Assembly: GCA_027070475.1 (NCBI GenBank)
Contig: JALXDT010000131.1
Coordinates: 1-6,321, forward strand
Length of the DNA: 6,321 nucleotides
DNA from: Candidatus Aminicenantota bacterium
GTDB taxonomy: Bacteria; Acidobacteriota; Aminicenantia; JAMOAD01
Direction: 5' to 3'
In this document: positions 1 to 5,955 of the stretch, one piece after another
Position numbering within the stretch: position 1 is the first letter of the stretch
How the letters are laid out: each line of letters opens with the position of its first letter
Notes under the pieces: generated by a model
Seen by the model: the letters and a program-made list of their open reading frames with translations, nothing else
Database searches by the model: none
What the model was told of the DNA's origin: nothing
Translations under genes and position numbers: made by a program

Positions 1-15
1 GTGGGAGGGTGGGAG
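1..15. repeat. G-rich direct repeat GTGGGAG, two copies
   Basis: GTGGGAG occurs at 1-7 and again at 9-15 with one G between. The array may continue outside the window. On the operon's own (minus) strand it reads as a C-rich pyrimidine-biased stretch downstream of the last gene. No function can be assigned. Confidence 0.5.
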
Positions 16-33
16 TATATTTCATTAAGATTA

Positions 34-57
34 GCTCAACGCTCAAAGCTCAATGCT
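34..57. repeat. Tandem heptanucleotide repeat, about 3.4 copies
   Basis: On the plus strand three adjacent heptamers GCTCAAC, GCTCAAA and GCTCAAT are followed by GCT, so only the seventh base varies. The repeat sits six bases beyond the stop codon of the tricorn-type protease gene, in non-coding DNA. Its function is unknown; it has the look of a short intergenic tandem repeat. Confidence 0.7.
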
Positions 58-62
58 ACTTC

Positions 63-3000
63 CTATCTTTTCACATCAATCCAATCAGGCCAGGTCTTGA
101 GTTTTTTTGCTTTTCTTACTTCATTTCTTAAAACTTCAAGAGCTTTTGTAAGCTGGCTATCTTCACCTTTTGAAAGCTCTCCAAGTTTATATGGTACATA
201 AACATCGGGAGGGCAACCGTGATGTTCCATGTTTGTAAATGTTCCATCATTTACATACCAGCCTCTGAATGGCATTCTAACATATGTTCCATCTATCAAA
301 AATACAGCTCCCGTTGAAATAACAGCTCCGAAGGTTTGTTCACCGACCAATTTTCCTCTCTTTAATGTTCTTATTGACCATGGAAAAATCTCGGCATTTG
401 AATAAGAGTTCGGATTTATAAGGACAACTATTGGTTTGGGCCAATTGTAAAATACTCGTCTTCCCTGAGGATATCCCTTTCCTCCTCCTCTCGGTATTGT
501 TATTGCATGCTGGCGGGTCATAAGCATTGAGAGTAGAAGATCTGTTATCCAGCCACCTCCATTATTCCTCACATCTATTATAAGTCCGTCTTTTCCATGG
601 GCAACAGAGTAAAGCTCCTTTTCAAATTCCCTTGCATTCTGAGTTCCCATTCCTCTTATATGAATATATGTCAATTTCCCGTTCGAGAGTTTTTCAACCT
701 TTGCTCTTCTGCTTTCCACTATATTTTTATAGATTATTGTTTTAAGTGTTGAATAGCTCACAGGTCTTATTATAATCTCTTTTGTCTCTTTACCTCTTTT
801 TACAGTTAAAAGGACCTCTTTGTTGATCGTATCTTCCATAAGTTTGTAAAAGTTTGTATGTGAGCCAATCTCTTTTTCGTTTACCTTTAAGATAATATCC
901 TTTGGGTAAAGTTTTGATATTTCTCTGTTTGCCGGACTGTATTTAAATACTTTGTGAACTCTTAAACCTTTTCCTTTATAGTGAGGACAAAATTCCACTC
1001 CGATATAGCCTGTTCTAACTTCATTCTTTTTCCAGCCTCCTCTTATTCCCTGATGGGAAGAGTTAAGCTCTCCCAAAAGCATTGTGAATACATAGTTGAA
1101 ATCATTCAGAGTTCTTGTTTTTATTGCCCAGGGTTTATAATATTCCCCTGCCTTTTTCCAGTCTATTCCATGAAAGTGAGGATCATAAAAGTGATTCCAT
1201 AAGACTCTCCAGCCTTCATTGTACTTTTGAGCATTTTCCAGAGCTCTGTTTATTATTACCTTTGCCCTGAAAGGAATGGATTTATATCCGCTTCCCGAAA
1301 CTCCTATTTTTGCGAATGTTCCGTTTCCTTTTTTAAAATAGATTGTTTTCCCCTTTTTATCAAAGGTTATTTCAGATGGATTTACGGCTGATTTTGTAAG
1401 CTTTTTAACTGTAAATTTTAGTCCATCCCATTTTCCTAAAAATAGATACCCTCCCCTGTCATTTCTTGAAGCAAATGCAATAGACTTGCTGTCGGGTGAT
1501 ACTGCTATTCCATACTCATGTCCGTAGATTGAGGTAAGCCTCTTTACTCTATTGTTTATATTATCAAAATCTATCTTAACATCAACTTTTTTTGATTTTT
1601 TATCATTTTCCGTAGCTCTCTTGTATTCATATTCATTCATCTGATCATATTTTTTTTCAAGAAAAACGGTGAAAATATCTATATTATTATCAACAGTTCT
1701 TTCTCCCATCTCTCCTCTTCTTGATACAAAGTATAGCCTTTTTCCGTCAGGGGAAAATACGGGATCGGTGTCAATATCAGGATGTTTTGAAATATTGTAA
1801 GCCTTTCCTCCGTTCGCAGGTATTATGTAAATATCAGTATTAAAATCATTATCATCCTGTGAGTATGCAATCCATTTTGAATCAGGAGACCAGTTGAAGG
1901 TAAGTTCACTCCAGCCTTTAACTATTGCTTTCTCTTTTCCTGTCTTAATATCTCTTACAATTAGATTACCATTTCCTCTGATATAGGCTAACTTTGTTTT
2001 GTCCGGCGAAAGCTTCATCTCTCCTTCATCTTCAGGAGTGTTTGTTATTCTCTCAACCTTTAATTTCAGTGTTTCGGAAAGTCTGTCTCTTCCTTTGTCC
2101 GAAGAGCTTATTTTAAAGATATTGTAATTTCCGTCTCTATCGGATGTAAAGTAGAGAGATTTTCCATCTTCAGCCCAGCAAATATCCCTCTCTCTTGAAG
2201 GTGTTGTGGTAAGTCTTTTTATAAGCTTTCCATCCTCACTCATTACGAATAGCTCTCCTCTGACGATGAAGGCTATCTCTTTATTGTCAGGAGATATGAG
2301 CATTGTATCGGCTTTGGATGTGTAAGTCTTTTTTACAATAACAGGATCTTTGTAGTCAGCAGGTGCATATATTTTAATCTCTTCCGGTTTTCCGTCATTT
2401 AAAACTTTGTATAGTTTGTTTTTGTATTCAAAAACTATGACATTCTTATTGTTTGCAATACTTGGAAATCTTACCTGACCATTCTTAAAAAATGTGATCT
2501 GTTTAACAGCTCCTGTTTTTAAATCTTTTTTATAAAGGTTGAATACCATATCCTTTGATCTGTCGGAAACAAAGTAAACATATTTATCATCAGGAGAGAA
2601 TTTTGGCCATTTATCATTTCCATTGAAATTCGTAAATTTTTTAAAACTTTTTTCCTTGAGATTGTAAAGATAGATTTCAATATTTGCTGTTCCCCTATAC
2701 CTTTTTCTCAGCTCTGGAGCTGTTCCGAAATTGAAAGCCACAAGATCCCCTTTGTGATTAAAGACTCCATTTTTTGAAACTTCGGGAATCAGCATAAAGG
2801 GAGTTCCTCCATTAAAAGGCACTTTGTAAACATTATAGTTTCTATAAAAATGATGAAGTGTTCCGGGGGTGTGGTAAATAATGTATTTACCATCCGGGGA
2901 CCAGCCTGTGACATAGTCCGAAGAATCTCTGAATGTAAGCTGTCTTGGTATTCCTCCCTCTGAATCCATTACAAAAACATCAAAATTTCCATTTCTGTCA

Positions 3001-3248
3001 GAGGAAAAGGCGATATATTTTCCATCGGGTGAGTAAACAGGATTTATTTCCACTCCTATATTATCGGTTAATCTTAAGGCCCTTCCTCCCTTAATTGAAA
3101 CTTTCCAGATATCTCCATTGTATGAAAAAACCACGTATTGCCCATCCGGAGAAACCGAAGGTGTTCGCGGAAGGGATATTGTAGTCCCGCTTATTAAAAG
3201 AGTTGCTATTAAGATATTAACAAAAAACAAAAAAACTTTCTTTTTCAT
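63..3248 (-). CDS. Exported tricorn-type protease (PD40 beta-propellers, PDZ, S41-like serine protease domain)
   Basis: This 1061-residue protein matches the tricorn protease layout and is near the length of the archaeal enzyme. Residues 1 to about 25 look like a signal peptide (MKKK, then a hydrophobic stretch) with no lipobox Cys, so it probably acts in the periplasm or outside the cell. Residues 27-600 carry repeated PD40/TolB-like blades with SPDG-type turns at 33, 73, 117, 218, 319, 414, 454, 499 and 584. A charged linker (about 530-565) interrupts the last blades. A PDZ-like domain spans about 746-830. The catalytic core has GELNSSH (S731, H732), DVRNNGGG (892-899), NPNSYSNAE with predicted nucleophile S950, and MEHHGCPPD with E1008. 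These match the tricorn Ser745, His746, Ser965 and Glu1023. The family trims peptides; the substrate here is unknown. The start is supported by AGGAGG six bases upstream. It is last in the operon, 12 bp after the eIF2B-like gene. Family assignment is firm; the peptide-degrading role is inferred. Confidence 0.93.
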   Translation of the reverse strand: MKKKVFLFFVNILIATLLISGTTISLPRTPSVSPDGQYVVFSYNGDIWKVSIKGGRALRLTDNIGVEINPVYSPDGKYIAFSSDRNGNFDVFVMDSEGGIPRQLTFRDSSDYVTGWSPDGKYIIYHTPGTLHHFYRNYNVYKVPFNGGTPFMLIPEVSKNGVFNHKGDLVAFNFGTAPELRKRYRGTANIEIYLYNLKEKSFKKFTNFNGNDKWPKFSPDDKYVYFVSDRSKDMVFNLYKKDLKTGAVKQITFFKNGQVRFPSIANNKNVIVFEYKNKLYKVLNDGKPEEIKIYAPADYKDPVIVKKTYTSKADTMLISPDNKEIAFIVRGELFVMSEDGKLIKRLTTTPSRERDICWAEDGKSLYFTSDRDGNYNIFKISSSDKGRDRLSETLKLKVERITNTPEDEGEMKLSPDKTKLAYIRGNGNLIVRDIKTGKEKAIVKGWSELTFNWSPDSKWIAYSQDDNDFNTDIYIIPANGGKAYNISKHPDIDTDPVFSPDGKRLYFVSRRGEMGERTVDNNIDIFTVFLEKKYDQMNEYEYKRATENDKKSKKVDVKIDFDNINNRVKRLTSIYGHEYGIAVSPDSKSIAFASRNDRGGYLFLGKWDGLKFTVKKLTKSAVNPSEITFDKKGKTIYFKKGNGTFAKIGVSGSGYKSIPFRAKVIINRALENAQKYNEGWRVLWNHFYDPHFHGIDWKKAGEYYKPWAIKTRTLNDFNYVFTMLLGELNSSHQGIRGGWKKNEVRTGYIGVEFCPHYKGKGLRVHKVFKYSPANREISKLYPKDIILKVNEKEIGSHTNFYKLMEDTINKEVLLTVKRGKETKEIIIRPVSYSTLKTIIYKNIVESRRAKVEKLSNGKLTYIHIRGMGTQNAREFEKELYSVAHGKDGLIIDVRNNGGGWITDLLLSMLMTRQHAITIPRGGGKGYPQGRRVFYNWPKPIVVLINPNSYSNAEIFPWSIRTLKRGKLVGEQTFGAVISTGAVFLIDGTYVRMPFRGWYVNDGTFTNMEHHGCPPDVYVPYKLGELSKGEDSQLTKALEVLRNEVRKAKKLKTWPDWIDVKR

Positions 3249-3254
3249 CTATTT

Positions 3255-3260
3255 CCTCCT
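3255..3260 (-). promoter_or_regulatory. Ribosome binding site of the tricorn-type protease gene
   Basis: A perfect AGGAGG on the minus strand ends six bases before the ATG at 3248-3246. It directly follows the TAG stop of the upstream gene, so translation of the two genes may be coupled. It is the strongest Shine-Dalgarno site in the window and fixes the start that includes the signal peptide. Confidence 0.85.
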
Positions 3261-4037
3261 CTAATTTATTTCTTTTAAAAGTTCTTTTAAGCATTTTGAT
3301 GTTTTAAATGTGTAAGGTGGAGAGACAAGGTAAATACCAGATATCAGTCTTCTTGGGATACTTTCAAATATGTTTATTTTTCTCATTCCCCTTCTGAATG
3401 TTTTTATTTTAAAAAACATTGAAAGCTCAGATGTAAGATATTTATCTCCCGAAGATATTATGTAAATGGGCTTATGAAAATAGTTGGCAGCCAAGGCGAG
3501 AGAATAGCTTCCTATCTTGTTTATTATAAATTCATTGGTAATAAGATCTGCTCCAAGTATAATTCCGTCAGCTTCTTCAACCTCTGAAATAAGGGTACAA
3601 TCCTCTAAGAGCTCTACATTGTGTAAGTTTGAAAGTGTGTCTGCCGTAATAATTCCTTCTTTTTGAGGGTAAGAAATTCCCACAATTACCTCCAAATCCT
3701 CACCTCGTTTTAAAAGTTCTGTTACCCAATGACTCATTGAGAGTGTAATCCATCTTTTCTTTGAAAAATTTTCATCCCAGAACTTAATAAATGTATTTTC
3801 CATGTCATCTTCAATCTCAGGAATTTTCTCCCCTTCTGCTTTAAGGCAAAGCAGGTTTATCTTATTGATAACAGCTCCCATTGATGAGTGGGTGAAAAGG
3901 ATCTCCTTTGCAATAGTTTTAATCTCTTCTTCTGGTAAAATTTTAAAAAGTTCTTCAATTTTATTAGCTATGATAGTGCTTCCTGATTTTTTGTCTTTTA
4001 ATATAATATCGAGCTCTTTTCTCCACTTTTTTTTCAT
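3261..4037 (-). CDS. eIF-2B alpha/beta/delta-like (sugar-phosphate isomerase superfamily) protein, probably lacking the catalytic Cys
   Basis: The 258-residue product has the Rossmann-like C-terminal half of the eIF-2B alpha/beta/delta, MtnA and ribose-1,5-bisphosphate isomerase superfamily. The clearest signature is at residues 156-178: ADGIILGADLI, then INKIGSYSLALAA, close to the family pattern GAD..(x)nG..NKiGt..lA. It is followed by KPIYIISSGDKY (189-200). Residues 1-90 are helical and shorter than usual; MtnA is about 345 residues and R15P isomerase about 320. The segment ITLSMSHWV (97-105) sits where isomerases have T-H-C-N. The Cys appears to be Ser100, and the Arg of the family's (E/T)-(S/T)-R-P motif appears to be Tyr in ISYPQKEG (121-128). 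The acid/base Asp of GAD is kept (D164). Bacterial genomes lack the eIF2/eIF2B system, so a translation-factor name would be misleading. The gene lies 13 bp after the PFK gene and 12 bp before the protease gene. The superfamily call is good; the biochemical role is unknown. Confidence 0.78.
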   Translation of the reverse strand: MKKKWRKELDIILKDKKSGSTIIANKIEELFKILPEEEIKTIAKEILFTHSSMGAVINKINLLCLKAEGEKIPEIEDDMENTFIKFWDENFSKKRWITLSMSHWVTELLKRGEDLEVIVGISYPQKEGIITADTLSNLHNVELLEDCTLISEVEEADGIILGADLITNEFIINKIGSYSLALAANYFHKPIYIISSGDKYLTSELSMFFKIKTFRRGMRKINIFESIPRRLISGIYLVSPPYTFKTSKCLKELLKEIN

Positions 4038-4041
4038 TTTT

Positions 4042-4046
4042 ACCTC
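4042..4046 (-). promoter_or_regulatory. Ribosome binding site of the eIF2B-like gene
   Basis: GAGGT on the minus strand lies four bases before the ATG at 4037-4035, inside the 13-bp gap after the phosphofructokinase stop codon. It supports this start. Confidence 0.7.
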
Positions 4047-4050
4047 GAAT

Positions 4051-5256
4051 TTATTTTATGAGGGGCCTGTATGAAAGGCTCTCTTTTAATTCATAAAAAT
4101 CACTTCCCTGAGGAACATTCCTTAATTTTGTGAGCAGTGTTTTATCATCTATTAGCTCATCAAAGGGAATTGCCTTAATATTAAAGTTTTCATCCACAGA
4201 AACCATGTGCCCGAATTTATTTGCCTGCATAAGTTTGAATGCTCCGTATCCTAACATTGAACCTAACACAACATCAAAGCTTACGGGGCTTCCGCTTCGT
4301 GTTTCATACCCCACCTGTTTGTAAACTATTTTCTTTTTTCTACCCATCTTCTTATGATAAGCTTTTTCAGTGGCTCTTGCTATAATTCTCCCGATTTCAG
4401 CTTTTCCATAGATTATATTGCCATGTTTATCTGTCTCTTTTGGTCTTAATTTTTCAGGCAAAATTTCTGCAAGCCCTTCGGCGATACAGAAAACACCATA
4501 ATTTTTAAAATCTCTCTCTCTTTGAATTATTATTTCCGAAAGCTCATCAACTATTCCGTCAATATCAAGTTCTTTTCCCTTTTCAATATCCTCAAGAGAG
4601 ATCATCTTAACTGCTTCGCCAGCAATACCCGCTGCATAGGTTAACCAACCCGCTTTTCTTCCCATAAGCTCAACAACAAAATATGAATCAGTAGCTTCTG
4701 CATCTGCTCTCAGGTTTAGCAGGATTTTTGACATCTCCTCAACAGCTGTCCAGTACCCGAAAGTCCACGGTATTCCATAATAATCATTGTCAATTGTTTT
4801 AGGAATATGAATAACCTTTCCTCCCAAATGTCTTAAATAGTTGGCTGTTTTTAAAGTATCATCTCCTCCGATTGTTATTAAAGCATCAGCTCTTAAATAT
4901 TTCAGAGCTTCTATGATATTCATGAGTCTTTTATTCTTTTCCGGATCTTTTAAATCATCTAAATTCTTTATATCCTTTCCCGGGTTTGCTCTCGAAGTTT
5001 TAAGCAGAACTCCTTTTTTATTTCTCATCCCTGATACAGAATAGTCAAGATATTTGTAATGAACCCCTTCGATGAGAGAATAGGGATTGTTAAGATCAAA
5101 ATCCTCCAAAAATTCAAATCCTCTGATAATTCCAATCGGTTTGATTCTCTCATTGAGAAGACTTAAAGTGAGAGAGGAAATCACAGCATTTGCACTGGGG
5201 GCTGGTCCTCCTGAAAAAAGGATTGCAATGCTTGAAAAATTCTTTTTCTTACTCAT
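4051..5256 (-). CDS. 6-phosphofructokinase, probably pyrophosphate-dependent
   Basis: The 401-residue protein is a cytoplasmic PfkA-superfamily phosphofructokinase that makes fructose 1,6-bisphosphate from fructose 6-phosphate. Visible motifs in order are SGGPAPSANAVI (15-26, phosphoryl-donor loop), KTSRANPG (86-93), IGGDDT (129-134), PKTIDND (152-158, catalytic base D156), ELMGRKAGWL (196-205, substrate binding), IAEG (258-261) and GYETRSGSP (317-325). Two residues point to pyrophosphate as donor. D133 replaces the Gly (E. coli Gly104) needed for ATP binding, and K153 lies in PKTIDND where ATP enzymes have Gly (E. coli Gly124). PPi enzymes of this kind are usually reversible and lack allosteric control, so the protein could serve both glycolysis and gluconeogenesis. 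The first loop has Ser where GGPAPG is more common. AGAGGT six bases upstream supports the start. The gene lies 15 bp after pgeF and 13 bp before the eIF2B-like gene. Family is certain; donor use is inferred. Confidence 0.95.
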   Translation of the reverse strand: MSKKKNFSSIAILFSGGPAPSANAVISSLTLSLLNERIKPIGIIRGFEFLEDFDLNNPYSLIEGVHYKYLDYSVSGMRNKKGVLLKTSRANPGKDIKNLDDLKDPEKNKRLMNIIEALKYLRADALITIGGDDTLKTANYLRHLGGKVIHIPKTIDNDYYGIPWTFGYWTAVEEMSKILLNLRADAEATDSYFVVELMGRKAGWLTYAAGIAGEAVKMISLEDIEKGKELDIDGIVDELSEIIIQRERDFKNYGVFCIAEGLAEILPEKLRPKETDKHGNIIYGKAEIGRIIARATEKAYHKKMGRKKKIVYKQVGYETRSGSPVSFDVVLGSMLGYGAFKLMQANKFGHMVSVDENFNIKAIPFDELIDDKTLLTKLRNVPQGSDFYELKESLSYRPLIK

Positions 5257-5262
5257 TTTATT

Positions 5263-5268
5263 ACCTCT
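5263..5268 (-). promoter_or_regulatory. Ribosome binding site of the phosphofructokinase gene
   Basis: AGAGGT on the minus strand ends six bases before the ATG at 5256-5254, between the pgeF stop and the phosphofructokinase start. It supports the chosen start. Confidence 0.75.
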
Positions 5269-5271
5269 TTA

Positions 5272-5955
5272 TTAAATTTTGTTTTGGAATTTCATATTAT
5301 CTTTTTTTTTAATAAAATTGTAAAGTCTTTTATCGGTTTTATTTTTTCTGTATGAAAAAAGGGAGTTATCCTCAAATGTGCATAAATTTATATCATCTAT
5401 GTTTTCAGATTTGAAACCCTCTGCTAATAAGCGATGGTGAATTGCTTTCCTTACATCAAGAAAAATCTTCTTATCTTTTATTTTAAAAATATTATCTTTA
5501 AATCCTGCCTCTTTAAAAAACAATAAAACATCTTCCTTGATTTCATAACAATTTCCACAAATTCCGGCACCTACAATTATTTTTGTATATTTTTTCACCA
5601 TAGTTTCAGGAGCATATTCAAGAGCCTTTTTTTTAAAGCTTTTTATGATATTTTTATAAGTTCCTCGCCAACCTGAGTGAACAGCTCCTATAAAATCAGC
5701 CTCTTTATTGTAAAAAATCAAAGGATAACAATCGGCGGTTTTTATTATAAGGTAAATATTCTCTTTGTCGGTTATCAAGCCGTCTCCCTCTCTGCCTGAA
5801 AAAGGTTCTTCAACATTTAAAACAATATCAGAATGAATCTGCTTTAAGATTGCATGTTGTTTTCCCTTAAAAAAATCCGAAAAATCAAAATATTTATTTG
5901 AAAAACCTATTTCATAATTTTCATCTTTAAAATAATAAGCAAATTTTTTATCCAT
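5272..5955 (-). CDS. pgeF: PgeF/YfiH family laccase-domain protein (peptidoglycan editing factor / purine nucleoside phosphorylase)
   Basis: The 227-residue protein is slightly shorter than the usual 240-260. It carries the family's motifs in order: KQIHSD (38-43), GDGLIT (57-62), KTADCYPL (72-79), GAVHSGWRGT (90-99), GAGICGNCYEI (129-139) and CTFEDNSLFSYRK (192-204). The predicted metal-binding triad H41, C76 and H93 matches the His-Cys-His site of E. coli YfiH. Older databases call this family polyphenol oxidase or laccase. Studied members are reported as purine nucleoside phosphorylases with adenosine deaminase and methylthioadenosine phosphorylase activity, and E. coli YfiH prevents mis-incorporated Ser in peptidoglycan precursors. 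Which role applies here cannot be told from sequence. The start overlaps the pdxA stop by 8 bp and has AAGGAAAGGG just upstream, so coupled translation is likely. The lysine-rich tail after residue 213 includes a run of nine A's (5302-5310). Family call is firm. Confidence 0.93.
   Translation of the reverse strand: MDKKFAYYFKDENYEIGFSNKYFDFSDFFKGKQHAILKQIHSDIVLNVEEPFSGREGDGLITDKENIYLIIKTADCYPLIFYNKEADFIGAVHSGWRGTYKNIIKSFKKKALEYAPETMVKKYTKIIVGAGICGNCYEIKEDVLLFFKEAGFKDNIFKIKDKKIFLDVRKAIHHRLLAEGFKSENIDDINLCTFEDNSLFSYRKNKTDKRLYNFIKKKDNMKFQNKI

Noticed and set aside
1..57. CRISPR array or attachment site at the left edge
   Set aside because: Units are only seven bases with no spacers, and there is no integrase or tRNA nearby.
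1..62. Rho-independent terminator after the protease gene
   Set aside because: Read on the minus strand, the repeat forms only very weak AGCT pairing and no T-run follows.
1..201. Plus-strand open frame of 66 codons at the left edge
   Set aside because: It lies mostly antisense to the protease C-terminus, has no recognisable domain or convincing ribosome site, and its first part is the repeat region.
981..1202. Plus-strand open frame inside the protease gene
   Set aside because: Antisense shadow of a well-supported domain; the translation shows no family features.
3261..4037. Naming the eIF2B-like gene as MtnA or R15P isomerase
   Set aside because: The catalytic Cys motif and phosphate Arg are not seen, and the protein is about 60-90 residues too short.
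3802..4074. Plus-strand 90-codon open frame across the PFK / eIF2B-like junction
   Set aside because: Antisense to two well-supported genes. Its hydrophobic look comes from reading A-rich Lys/Glu codons on the opposite strand.
4130..5275. Three short plus-strand open frames inside the PFK gene
   Set aside because: All are antisense to conserved PFK motifs and have no independent support.
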